Positions 1 to 6,601 are shown, numbered from the stretch's first letter. The stretch: DNA of 9,541 bases from Pseudolabrys sp. (GCA_019246455.1 JAFAQJ010000070.1:1-9541), one strand, 5' to 3'. Made by a program: numbers and translations. Notes: a model not told the origin generated them from the sequence alone.

Positions 1-208
1 GACCGCGGTCGCGCCCTACTCGACCCGCGCCCGGCCCGGCGCGCCCGTCGCTGTGCCGATCGAGTGGGACGAGCTCGGCAAGCTCAAGGGCGCCGACCAA
101 TACACGGTCCTCAATCTGGCGCAGCGCCTGAGCAAGCTGCGCAAGGATCCGTGGGCCAGTATGACCCGCATCAAGCAGACACTTCCCAACGGCAAACGAC
201 GAGGCTGA
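1..208 (+). CDS. ligD: Non-homologous end-joining DNA ligase LigD, C-terminal end (5' part outside window)
   Basis: Frame 2 is open from the window edge to a TGA at 206-208 and gives the last 68 residues of a protein. They match the end of the primase-polymerase (PolDom) domain of bacterial LigD: a PYSTRARPGAPVAVPIEWDEL stretch early, a YTVLNLAQRL stretch in the middle, then KDPWASM near the stop. LigD works with Ku to repair double-strand breaks; the polymerase domain adds nucleotides at broken ends. Ending in the polymerase domain fits the ligase/phosphoesterase/polymerase orders common in Alphaproteobacteria, but the upstream domains cannot be seen. Identification rests on remembered family motifs over a short stretch. 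Confidence 0.8.
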   Translation, partial: TAVAPYSTRARPGAPVAVPIEWDELGKLKGADQYTVLNLAQRLSKLRKDPWASMTRIKQTLPNGKRRG

Positions 209-318
209 AAGCCCGTTGGAACGAGTTCCACGCGCCGGGCGCTGATACTGCAGCGGCACGGCACCCGGGACCCGAATGGCCACGGCTTCAAAAAACGAAA
301 ACCGCGTCATTCGTTCCT

Positions 319-615
319 GGTGGCACGAGGTTCGTGACGTTCCTGATGGTGTTCTTGATTCAGAACACGCAGAACCGCGACACATTGGCGCTGCAGCTCA
401 AGTTGTCGGAATTGGTGCTGGCGATGAAAGGGGCGGAGAACAGCTTCGCCGCTATCGAAGACCTCACCGACGAGGAGCTGGAAAAACTACACGATGAATG
501 CCGTCGCCGTGCCGCGGTAGTTGCGTCGGAACGCGACACCGCTCACGCCACCCGCCGCCCACAGCGCAAATCGAGTGTCCGCAGATCTTCGCCACGGCGG
601 AGCAAAGTTCCGTAA
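319..615 (+). pseudogene. Low-affinity iron permease family remnant, N-terminal half missing
   Basis: From about 319 the reading frame ending at the TAA of 613-615 shows the conserved core of the low-affinity iron permease family (PF04120 type). It has a hydrophobic VTFLMVFLI segment followed directly by QNTQNRDTLALQLKLSEL, then an acidic IEDLTDEELEKLH helix. Family members are usually about 130-150 residues with two membrane helices. Here only the second helix and the cytoplasmic tail remain, and the last 30 residues are basic and drifted. No matching first helix is visible in any frame between the ligD stop at 208 and 319, and the first in-frame ATG in the conserved part (346) lies inside the membrane segment with no ribosome site. 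I read it as a decayed fragment left by a deletion, though expression as a tiny peptide is not excluded. Confidence 0.65.
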
Positions 616-745
616 CGCGAACCAACAAGAGGTTCCGTGGCGTGGACGATCGGCAACAGTCTTCGTTTTTTATCGCGTTGCCTTAAAACCGTTAAGAACG
701 AGCGATTAGCTCCCCGTGCAATTCGTATGTTCGGTGGGGGGAATC
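616..745. other. Intergenic leader upstream of the rlpA-like gene
   Basis: These 130 nt lie between the permease remnant and the RlpA-like gene and are locally more AT-rich than the coding DNA (a T-run at 666-671 and CCTTAAAACC near 681). A small inverted repeat, CTTAA (682-686) and TTAAG (692-696), sits about 50 nt before the start codon. TTGCCT at 678-683 could act as a -35 element, but no convincing -10 is found at the right spacing. A G-rich ribosome site (GGTGGGGGGAA, 733-743) precedes the ATG at 746. The region probably holds the promoter of the downstream gene, but I cannot define it. Confidence 0.35.
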
Positions 746-1108
746 ATGCGCGTGATCGGACGAGCGCTCGTCGTGGCGGTAGCCATCGCCGCGACAACGA
801 CAATGGCTACGGCGGCTTCAAAACAAACTCTGATCGGCAAGGCATCGTTTTACGACCGTAACTACCGCGGGCGCACCGCGTCCGGATCGGCGTATGACGG
901 CGCCAAACTCACCTGCGCGCACCGTACGTTGCCATTCGGCACCAAGCTTAAGGTCAGCGACAAACGCAGCGGCCGCAGCGTTGTCGTGATAGTCAATGAT
1001 CGAGGCCCCTTCGTCCGCGGACGGGTGCTCGATCTGTCCTACGCGGCGGCGCGCGAATTGCGCATGGTCGGCCGCGGCGTCATCCAGGTGCGCGCCGAGC
1101 CACTCTAG
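746..1108 (+). CDS. Secreted RlpA-like double-psi beta-barrel protein
   Basis: This 120-residue protein starts at ATG 746, chosen over the in-frame ATG at 716 because a G-rich Shine-Dalgarno lies just upstream and the start gives a clean signal peptide (residues 1 to about 24, ending ATAA). The rest is one RlpA/DPBB domain: GKASFY at 31-36, TASGSAYD at 44-51, LTCAHRTLPFGTKLKV at 55-70 and VNDRGPF at 83-89, ending with LDLSYAAARELRMVGRG. RlpA proteins with this fold cleave peptidoglycan strands lacking stem peptides. His59 and Asp85 of the usual active site are present, but the acidic residue often found in the TANGE-x-x-D motif is Ser48 here (Asp51 is kept). There is no lipobox cysteine and no SPOR domain, so it is probably a free periplasmic protein. 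Enzymatic activity is not certain. Confidence 0.85.
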   Translation: MRVIGRALVVAVAIAATTTMATAASKQTLIGKASFYDRNYRGRTASGSAYDGAKLTCAHRTLPFGTKLKVSDKRSGRSVVVIVNDRGPFVRGRVLDLSYAAARELRMVGRGVIQVRAEPL

Positions 1109-1141
1109 CGGGCTTTCAGTTTCTACCAGCGTTCCGCTAGA
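1104..1141. repeat. Inverted repeat overlapping the rlpA-like stop codon
   Basis: TCTAGCGG (1104-1111) and CCGCTAGA (1134-1141) are perfect 8-base inverted repeats separated by 22 nt. The left arm contains the TAG stop codon of the RlpA-like gene. RNA of this stretch could form a stem-loop. There is no T-run after the right arm, so it does not look like a standard intrinsic terminator, and the loop is long. It could be a weak termination or mRNA-stabilising structure, or chance. Confidence 0.3.
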
Positions 1142-1190
1142 TTGGGCGATGCCTCAGTTTCAGGCACTCACCAACCAAGGAACACTCGCC

Positions 1191-1820
1191 ATGCCCGCTG
1201 CCAAGCGGCGCGCCAAGCGCCAATCTAGGCGCCCATCGAGGCGCTTTGCCCCGCGCGTCCCCATCCTGACCGAAGAGCAGATGAATGCTCCGCAGCGAGC
1301 GCTGATGGAGGCCATGCGCTCGGGCCCGCGCGGTCAGACGCTGACCGTGCGGGGACCGTTTGCGGCATGGCTGCATGCCCCCGTGTTCGGCGACCTGGCC
1401 CAACGGCTCGGCGCACATTGCCGCTATAAAACGACGGTGCCGCCACGCCTGTCCGAATTCGCGATTCTTTGCACGGCGCGCCTGTGGCGGGCACAGTTCG
1501 AATGGTTCGCGCATGCGCCGATGGCGGAAAAGGCCGGCGTGTTGCCGCGAACGATCTCCGATTTGAAAGCTGGGCGTGTTCCCAGCAAGGCGCCGAAGGA
1601 CGAGCGCGCCATCTACGATTTCATCCAGGAATTGTACCGGACCAAGCGGGTGAGCGATCGCACTTATGCGAGAGTCCATGCTTTTCTCACCAACGAGGGC
1701 ATGATCGAACTGGCCGGCATTCTCGGGTACTACACGTTGATCTCTTTCACGCTTAATGTTTTCCAGATGATGCCCCCCGACGACGCCGAACTGGCCTTTG
1801 CAGAACCGAAATTCCCTTAA
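1191..1820 (+). CDS. Carboxymuconolactone decarboxylase (CMD/AhpD-like) family protein
   Basis: The protein has 209 residues. The start at 1191 is supported by AAGGAA at 1177-1182 with an 8-nt spacing; an in-frame ATG at 1149 lacks such a site. After a strongly basic leader (residues 5-18, mostly Lys and Arg) the family fold begins with RVPILTEEQM and continues through SGPRG at 44-48, RGPFAAWLHAP at 54-64, LSEFAILCTARLW at 88-99 and EWFAHAPMAEKAGV at 104-117. The E-x(n)-EWxxH pattern (Glu89, Glu104, Trp105, His108) is typical of the CMD-like subgroup. The CxxC pair of AhpD peroxidases is absent; only Cys77 and Cys94 occur. Substrate and reaction are therefore unknown, and calling it a gamma-carboxymuconolactone decarboxylase would be unjustified. 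No catabolic genes lie nearby. Confidence 0.8.
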   Translation: MPAAKRRAKRQSRRPSRRFAPRVPILTEEQMNAPQRALMEAMRSGPRGQTLTVRGPFAAWLHAPVFGDLAQRLGAHCRYKTTVPPRLSEFAILCTARLWRAQFEWFAHAPMAEKAGVLPRTISDLKAGRVPSKAPKDERAIYDFIQELYRTKRVSDRTYARVHAFLTNEGMIELAGILGYYTLISFTLNVFQMMPPDDAELAFAEPKFP

Positions 1821-1866
1821 AGGCGCCTGCGCGACGACAACTGAACCGCGTGCTAAAGTTCGACCC

Positions 1867-2169
1867 ATGGCCAATGATCATTCGCCCGGCGAAAAGGGGC
1901 GTCTACTTTCGTTCCGGCACCGGCGCAGCGACGAATTGCGGCCGGAAGGAAGCGGCGACGAGTTCGCGAAATACCGCCACGATGAAGCGCCGGACGATTA
2001 TCGCTCGCGCATGATCATGAACATCGTGGCGTTTGTGTTCCTCATCGTATTGATTGGCGCCGGTCTGTGGCTCGCCGATACGATGGCGGCGATGCGCAAG
2101 ACCCAGGATTGTGTCCTGTCAGGACGACGAAACTGCGCGCCGGTCGAGACAGACCGGCCGCGCTGGTAA
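1867..2169 (+). CDS. Small single-pass membrane protein of unknown function
   Basis: This is a 100-residue protein beginning MANDHSPGEKG, 46 nt after the CMD-family gene. The upstream AAAG at 1855-1858 is at best a weak ribosome site. Residues 1-48 are hydrophilic and rich in Arg, Asp and Glu. Residues 50-70 form one clear membrane helix (IMNIVAFVFLIVLIGAGLWLA). The short tail holds two cysteines, Cys82 and Cys90, in the pattern DCVLSGRRNC. With a charged, Arg-rich N-terminal half, an Nin-Cout orientation is plausible and the cysteines would face the periplasm, where a disulfide could form. I recognise the general type as a conserved hypothetical of Bradyrhizobium-like genomes but know no function. 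Low-complexity shadows on the other strand do not compete with it. Confidence 0.7.
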   Translation: MANDHSPGEKGRLLSFRHRRSDELRPEGSGDEFAKYRHDEAPDDYRSRMIMNIVAFVFLIVLIGAGLWLADTMAAMRKTQDCVLSGRRNCAPVETDRPRW

Positions 2170-2216
2170 GCGGTTTTCCCTCCCCCAACGGCGTTTCCTC
2201 CACGAAATCGGCGCCA

Positions 2217-2245
2217 TTGAACTTGCCGTCCCGCTTCGCTATACG
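2217..2245 (+). promoter_or_regulatory. Candidate sigma70-type promoter of the acpXL operon
   Basis: TTGAAC (2217-2222) and TATACG (2240-2245) resemble the -35 and -10 hexamers (four of six matches each) with an ideal 17-nt spacer. They lie in the only sizeable gap (160 nt) before the six-gene operon. Transcription would start near 2252, giving an untranslated leader of roughly 78 nt before acpXL. The leader contains a GC-rich near-palindrome around 2279-2294 that might fold. This is a prediction from motif and context only. Confidence 0.5.
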
Positions 2246-2329
2246 CTGAGCCCAACATAAGCGGGCAGCAGGCTGGGTCCCCGCGGCCGCCGGGTCGCCC
2301 AATACTCAATACAAATCAGAGAGTTGCAG

Positions 2330-2611
2330 ATGTCTTCGACGTTCGACACCGTTGCCAATATCATCGCCGAAACCTGCGACATCCCCCGCGAGACCATCAC
2401 GCCGGAAAGCCACGCCATCGACGACCTCGGCATCGACAGCCTCGACTTCCTCGACATTGCGTTCGCGATTGACAAGGCGTTCGGCATCAAGATGCCGCTC
2501 GAGCAGTGGACCCAGGAGGTCAATGAGGGCAAAGCCACGACCGCGCAATATTTCGTTCTCAAGAATCTCGCCGCGCGCATCGATGAGCTCGTCGCGGCCA
2601 AAGGGGCGTGA
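2330..2611 (+). CDS. acpXL: Acyl carrier protein AcpXL (lipid A very-long-chain fatty acid)
   Basis: This 93-residue specialised acyl carrier protein holds the growing VLCFA (such as 27-hydroxyoctacosanoate) as a thioester for transfer to lipid A. The phosphopantetheine attachment site is Ser37 in [18 protein letters not shown]. The AcpXL signature, distinct from housekeeping AcpP, is seen in [12 protein letters not shown] at 23-34, the [17 protein letters not shown] stretch at 54-70 and [12 protein letters not shown] at 74-85. The ATG at 2330 is chosen because AGAGAG (2318-2323) sits 6 nt before it; a TTG at 2324 would have no room for a ribosome site. It is the first gene of a six-gene operon and is followed after 12 nt by the dehydratase. 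Identification is very secure from sequence and synteny. Confidence 0.95.
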   Translation: MSSTFDTVANIIAETCDIPRETITPESHAIDDLGIDSLDFLDIAFAIDKAFGIKMPLEQWTQEVNEGKATTAQYFVLKNLAARIDELVAAKGA

Positions 2612-2623
2612 TCCCGCCCCGAC

Positions 2624-3091
2624 ATGCGCCTCGAGTATTTCCAGCTGATCGACCGGATCGTTGAGATCAACCGCACTGAGCAGACGATCCGGACCGAAGC
2701 GATAGTCCCGAAAGAGAACACAATTTTCGAGGGGCACTTCCCGGGCTTTCCGCTGATGCCCGGCGTGTTGCTCACTGAAGCGATGGCACAGACATCAGGC
2801 TGGTTGCTGGTCGCGCTCAACAACTTCAAGCGCATGCCGTTTCTCGCCGGCGTGACCGAAGCGAAATTCCGCGACTTCGTGCGTCCGGGCGATGTGCTCT
2901 CGCTGACCGCGAAGCTCGTTCATGACGGATCTGGATTCGCTATCACGGAGGCCAAGGCAGAGCGCGGCGGAAAACCGGTCTGCAGCGCCACCCTCAAATT
3001 CCGCGTGGTGGATTTCCCGAGCGCCCAGACCGCGCAGTACATGAAGGATTTCGCGGAGCAAATCCAATATCCGGCCGAGTTGCTTGCATGA
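2624..3091 (+). CDS. fabZXL: 3-hydroxyacyl-ACP dehydratase FabZXL
   Basis: This 155-residue hot-dog fold protein of the FabA/FabZ family should dehydrate 3-hydroxyacyl-AcpXL to the trans-2-enoyl form in each elongation round. The catalytic pair is visible: His38 in EGHFPGFPLMPGVLL (residues 36-50) and Glu52 in TEAMAQTSGW. The later part, FLAGVTEAKFRDFVRPGD at 73-90, is the usual substrate-tunnel and dimer segment. The length is near the FabZ norm, with a short extra C-terminal helix (about 134-155). It begins 12 nt after acpXL without a strong ribosome site, and its stop overlaps the next start in an ATGA (3088-3091), indicating translational coupling. Gene order identical to rhizobial acpXL clusters marks it as the VLCFA-specific paralogue rather than housekeeping FabZ. 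Confidence 0.92.
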   Translation: MRLEYFQLIDRIVEINRTEQTIRTEAIVPKENTIFEGHFPGFPLMPGVLLTEAMAQTSGWLLVALNNFKRMPFLAGVTEAKFRDFVRPGDVLSLTAKLVHDGSGFAITEAKAERGGKPVCSATLKFRVVDFPSAQTAQYMKDFAEQIQYPAELLA

Positions 3092-4278
3092 CCGATGCCA
3101 CCCGTGACGCCTGCATCACCGGGATCGGCATCATCACTTGCCTCGGCGAGGGCCCCGAAGCGACCTGGCAGAAACTGAACTCCGGCGAGATCAACGTCGA
3201 CGACAAGACCTACGCGCCGTTTTCGATACATCCGCTGGGACCGGTCGACTTTGACAAGCAGATTCCGAAAAAGGGCGACCAACGCCAGATGGAAGCGTGG
3301 CAGCGCATTGGCACCTATGCCGCCGGTCTCGCAATCGACAGCGCGGGTCTCAAGGGCAATACCGAGATCCTGTCGCGCACCGACATGATCGTGGCGGCGG
3401 GCGGCGGCGAACGCGACACCGCCGTCGACACCACGATCTTGTCGGCAATGCCGGCCACCAACGATCCGGACAAGCTTCTCAATGAGAAGCTGATGAGCGA
3501 TCTGCGGCCGACTTTGTTTCTGGCGCAGTTATCAAACCTGCTCGCCGGCAACATTTCGATTGTGCACGGTGTTACGGGCTCTTCGCGCACATTTATGGGC
3601 GAGGAAGCCGCCGGCGTGAATGCCGTTCGTATCGCAGTCTCGCGCATCAATGCCGGGCAGAGCGAGATCGCGCTTGTCGGCGGCTCCTACAACGCCGACC
3701 GCAAGGAAATGATGATGCTGTTCGAGTTCGCCTCCTCGCTCCTGCGCGGTGGGCACGCGGGGGTGTGGGACCGCGGCGAACATGGCGGGCTGGTGCCAGG
3801 CTCGCTCGGCGCATTCCTCGTTATCGAATCACGCGGGCATGCGGAAAAACGCGGCGCCAAGATATTTGCTTGCATTTCCGATGTGATGGCCGAGCGCCCG
3901 AAGCGTACGGCACGCAGCGTCACGACTGTGCTCCAACAGATGTGGCAGCGCATCGCGAATAAAATCGACAAGCGCAGCGCTGCCGTTCTGTCGGGGGCTA
4001 CCGGCGCCGAGCCGGCGACGCGCGAAGAACGTGAGTTCTTAAAGGGTCTTGGCGGCCTTCCGGTCCGCGCCACCGCTACTTATATCGGACAGGCGCTGGA
4101 GGCGCAGTTCGTCGTCAATGTCGCTATTGCGGCGATTGCGTTGGGGCATGGTAATCTGTTTCCACCGCACGATAAGTCTGGCCTGGAGCAACCGATGAGC
4201 GATCAGCTCAAGCAGGTCGTGGTGACGAGCGTGGGCTATTGGCGGGGCGAAGGCATGGCCCTCATCCGGGCAGCATAG
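3088..4278 (+). CDS. fabF2XL: Ketosynthase homologue FabF2XL lacking catalytic residues; probable chain-length-factor-like subunit
   Basis: The 396-residue thiolase-fold protein is homologous to beta-ketoacyl-ACP synthase II and opens with CITGIGIITCLGEG. Compared by eye with the next gene's product, the active site is gone. The nucleophilic Cys corresponds to Glu173 (FMGEEAAGVNAV), the first His to Gly303 (LSGATGAEPA), the Lys to Ala330 and the second His to Gln335 (TYIGQALEA). The GFGG(x)N loop is replaced by GYWRGEG at 383-389. Condensation by this chain alone is therefore not expected. In type II polyketide and aryl-polyene systems, Cys-less ketosynthase homologues pair with an active one and shape chain length. 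By analogy this protein probably forms a heterodimer with FabF1XL. It overlaps fabZXL by 4 nt and ends 10 nt before fabF1XL, consistent with matched expression. The name follows rhizobial usage; the dimer role is inference. Confidence 0.88.
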   Translation: MTDATRDACITGIGIITCLGEGPEATWQKLNSGEINVDDKTYAPFSIHPLGPVDFDKQIPKKGDQRQMEAWQRIGTYAAGLAIDSAGLKGNTEILSRTDMIVAAGGGERDTAVDTTILSAMPATNDPDKLLNEKLMSDLRPTLFLAQLSNLLAGNISIVHGVTGSSRTFMGEEAAGVNAVRIAVSRINAGQSEIALVGGSYNADRKEMMMLFEFASSLLRGGHAGVWDRGEHGGLVPGSLGAFLVIESRGHAEKRGAKIFACISDVMAERPKRTARSVTTVLQQMWQRIANKIDKRSAAVLSGATGAEPATREEREFLKGLGGLPVRATATYIGQALEAQFVVNVAIAAIALGHGNLFPPHDKSGLEQPMSDQLKQVVVTSVGYWRGEGMALIRAA

Positions 4279-4282
4279 GAGG
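4277..4282 (+). promoter_or_regulatory. Strong ribosome binding site of fabF1XL overlapping the fabF2XL stop
   Basis: AGGAGG (4277-4282) is a perfect Shine-Dalgarno 6 nt before the ATG at 4289, and its first two bases belong to the TAG stop of fabF2XL (4276-4278). It fixes the fabF1XL start. It is the strongest such site in the operon, suggesting high translation of the catalytic synthase. Confidence 0.8.
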
Positions 4283-4288
4283 CGACCG

Positions 4289-5569
4289 ATGGCAGCAACC
4301 CGCGATAAGGCCGGACGGCCCATCGTTGTCGTCACCGGCATGGGTGTCGTCACTTCCCTCGGCGCCGGAAAGACTGAAAACTGGCAAAAACTGACAGCCG
4401 GTCAATCTGGTATCCGCAGTATCAAGCGCTTTCCGACCACCGGCCTGAAAACCACCATCGCCGGCACCGTTGATTTCATCGACGTTGACCCGGTCTGCGC
4501 GCCGACGCTTGCAACCCGATTTGCCGATCTCGCCGTCGACGAGGCGGTCAGCCAATCTGGCATCGGCAGCAAAGGAAATTTTCCCGGCCCGCTGTTTCTC
4601 GCGGTGGCTCCTGTCGAAATCGAATGGCCGCAGCGTATCGACCTGGCGGGCGCCGCGATGACCAAAGGACAGGTCAGCTACGAAGGCATTGTAAAGGCGG
4701 CCGGCAGCGGCAAATACGCCAAGTACAATGACATCTTTCTGTTTGGCAGCGTCGCCGATGCGATCGCCGACAAATACGGGACGCAGGGTTCGCCTATTTC
4801 GCTCTCAACCGCGTGCGCTTCCGGCGCGACCGCAATCCAGCTCGGCGTCGAAGCGATCCGCCGCGGCGAAACTGATGCCGCGCTGTGCGTCGGAACTGAC
4901 GGCTCGGTCAATGCGGAATCGCTAATCCGCTTCTCGCTTCTCTCCGCCCTGTCGACGTCCAACAATCCGCCGGAATCGGCCTCCAAACCATTCTCCAAGA
5001 ACCGCGACGGCTTCGTGATGGCGGAGGGCGCCGGGGCGCTCGTGCTGGAGAGCCTGGAATCCGCAAATACCCGCGGCGCGAAAATCCTCGGCGTACTCGC
5101 CGGTTGCGGCGAAATGGCCGACGCCTTTCATCGCACCCGCTCGAGTCCGGACGGCAAGCCGATCATCGGCTGCATTCGCAATGCGCTCGACGACGCCGGT
5201 ATCACGCCGCAGGACATCGAATACATCAATCCGCACGGCACCGGAACACCGGAAAACGACAAGATGGAAAGCAAAGGCGTGATGACCGTGTTCGGTGACC
5301 GCGCCAAATCGATCCCGATGTCGTCGAACAAATCGATGATCGGCCATACCCTGTCAGCCGCGGGCGCGGTCGAGGCGGTGTTCACGCTGCTGACGATGGA
5401 AACTGGCCGGATACCGCCGACCATCAATTACAACACGCCCGATCCCGATATCCTGCTCGACGTCGTGCCGAATAAGGCGCGTGACGCGAGCGCGCGTTAC
5501 GCGATCTCCAATTCCTTCGGATTCGGCGGACAGAATGTTTCGCTGGTGATGGCGCGCGAGCCGGCTTGA
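4289..5569 (+). CDS. fabF1XL: Beta-ketoacyl-ACP synthase FabF1XL (catalytically complete)
   Basis: This 426-residue KAS II-type condensing enzyme adds two-carbon units from malonyl-ACP to the acyl chain. The N-terminus shows VVVTGMGVVTSLG (13-25). The nucleophile is Cys176 in SLSTACASGATAIQLG, the histidines are His316 in NPHGTGTPEND and His353 in KSMIGHTLSAAGAVEA, the conserved Lys is Lys348, and the GFGG loop lies in NSFGFGGQN (408-416). A short insertion around 94-130 differs from E. coli FabF. It follows fabF2XL by 10 nt with a strong ribosome site and precedes the MDR gene by 4 nt. In the rhizobial VLCFA pathway this enzyme should perform the elongation beyond C16-C18 on AcpXL, probably in complex with the Cys-less FabF2XL. 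Confidence 0.93.
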   Translation: MAATRDKAGRPIVVVTGMGVVTSLGAGKTENWQKLTAGQSGIRSIKRFPTTGLKTTIAGTVDFIDVDPVCAPTLATRFADLAVDEAVSQSGIGSKGNFPGPLFLAVAPVEIEWPQRIDLAGAAMTKGQVSYEGIVKAAGSGKYAKYNDIFLFGSVADAIADKYGTQGSPISLSTACASGATAIQLGVEAIRRGETDAALCVGTDGSVNAESLIRFSLLSALSTSNNPPESASKPFSKNRDGFVMAEGAGALVLESLESANTRGAKILGVLAGCGEMADAFHRTRSSPDGKPIIGCIRNALDDAGITPQDIEYINPHGTGTPENDKMESKGVMTVFGDRAKSIPMSSNKSMIGHTLSAAGAVEAVFTLLTMETGRIPPTINYNTPDPDILLDVVPNKARDASARYAISNSFGFGGQNVSLVMAREPA

Positions 5570-5573
5570 AAAC

Positions 5574-6596
5574 ATGCGCGCGCTGACGCTCGTCGCCGAC
5601 CGCAAGCTTGAATTGCGCGAGGTCCCGGAGCCCTCTGCTCCGGGAGCCGGCGAAGTGCAGGTCCGCGTCAAGGCTGTCGCGCTCAACCATCTCGATCTGT
5701 GGGGTTTTCGCGGCATGGCGTTCGCCAAGCGCCAGATGCCGCTCGTGGTCGGAGTTGAGGCGGCCGGTGAAATCGCCGCTGTCGGAGCGAACGTTACGAA
5801 CTTCAGGGCGGGCGATCCTGTCGTCACGTACGGCGCGAAAACCTGCGGTACCTGCAAAGCCTGCCGCGAAGGCCGCGACAATCTCTGCGAGAATGTTGCC
5901 GGTATCATGGGCTTCCACATCGACGGATTTGCTCGAGACCTGCTCAACATCGAGGCGCGACTCGTCATCCCGGTGCCCAAAAACGTTTCAATGCGGGACG
6001 CGGCCTGCGCGCCGATCGGCTTTGCCACCGTTGAGCACATGCTGTTCGACAACGCCAAGCTGCAGCCGGGAGAAACGATCCTTGTGCAGGCCGGCGGCTC
6101 AGGTATCGGCACCGTCGCCATCAAAATGGCGAAGGCGTTGGGCTGCACGGTGATCACAACCGTAGGCGACGACGCGAAGGCGAAGAAGGCCAAAGATCTC
6201 GGCGCCGATCACGTCATCAACTACAAGAAGGAGCGGTTCGAAACGATCACCCGCAAGCTCACCAACAAGAAAGGCGTCGACGTGGTCTTCGAGCACGTCG
6301 GCGGCGAAGGCTTCAACGGATCGCTGCTGGTACTCAAGCGCGGCGGGCGGCTCGTCACTTGCGGCTCGACTGCGGGGCCGACGATCACCTTTAACCTGAT
6401 GCAGCTCTTTCAGCAGCAGTACAAGATTTTCGGCTCGTTCGGCGCTTCGATCCGCAACATCCGCGACAGCCTCGCCAAGATGGCGGGCGGTCTGCTGCCG
6501 GTGATCGACCTTGAAGTACCGGTCGCCGAATTCGAGCGCGGTCTGGCGCGTATCGAAAGCCGCCAGGTGTTCGGCAAGATCATCGTGCATTTCTAG
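5574..6596 (+). CDS. adh2XL: MDR-superfamily zinc-binding dehydrogenase of the VLCFA operon (candidate enoyl-ACP reductase)
   Basis: The protein has 340 residues and a GroES-like N-terminal lobe followed by a Rossmann domain (AGGSGIGTVAIKMAK at 173-187, dinucleotide-binding). A structural zinc lobe is intact, with Cys91, Cys94, Cys97 and Cys105 in TCGTCKACREGRDNLCEN. The catalytic-zinc ligands of true alcohol dehydrogenases are not: the CHTD-type motif reads NHLD (38-41) and the GHE motif reads GVE (60-62). This resembles quinone/enoyl-reductase-like MDR enzymes, some of which reduce enoyl thioesters (for example MECR/Etr1). As no other reductase lies in the operon, I infer that it reduces enoyl-AcpXL. 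The older label alcohol dehydrogenase is by family only. The start lies 4 nt after fabF1XL with no clear ribosome site, suggesting reinitiation. Confidence 0.88.
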   Translation: MRALTLVADRKLELREVPEPSAPGAGEVQVRVKAVALNHLDLWGFRGMAFAKRQMPLVVGVEAAGEIAAVGANVTNFRAGDPVVTYGAKTCGTCKACREGRDNLCENVAGIMGFHIDGFARDLLNIEARLVIPVPKNVSMRDAACAPIGFATVEHMLFDNAKLQPGETILVQAGGSGIGTVAIKMAKALGCTVITTVGDDAKAKKAKDLGADHVINYKKERFETITRKLTNKKGVDVVFEHVGGEGFNGSLLVLKRGGRLVTCGSTAGPTITFNLMQLFQQQYKIFGSFGASIRNIRDSLAKMAGGLLPVIDLEVPVAEFERGLARIESRQVFGKIIVHF

Positions 6597-6601
6597 CTGC
6601 G

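Noticed and set aside
276..497. 73-residue plus-strand open frame starting MATASKNENRV
   Set aside because: It overlaps the permease remnant in another frame, its C-terminal half is Arg/Gly-rich noise, and it has no recognisable motif.
682..696. TTAA-type inverted repeat considered as a CtrA site
   Set aside because: The two TTAA units are separated by 5 nt, not the 7 nt of the CtrA consensus, so I do not call it.
1821..1828. AGGCGCCT palindrome after the CMD-family stop
   Set aside because: It is only 8 bases, has no loop or T-run, and is expected by chance in GC-rich DNA.
1137..1874. 245-residue minus-strand open frame opposite the CMD-family gene
   Set aside because: It has the His/Arg-rich, low-information composition of an antisense shadow, while the plus strand encodes a recognised family.
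2324..2329. TTG alternative start for acpXL two codons upstream
   Set aside because: The AGAGAG ribosome site directly abuts the TTG, leaving no spacing; the ATG at 2330 has a normal 6-nt spacing.
5354..6193. 279-residue minus-strand open frame opposite the MDR gene
   Set aside because: It is Ser/Arg/Thr-rich with no domain, and the plus strand encodes a clear MDR enzyme and the end of fabF1XL.
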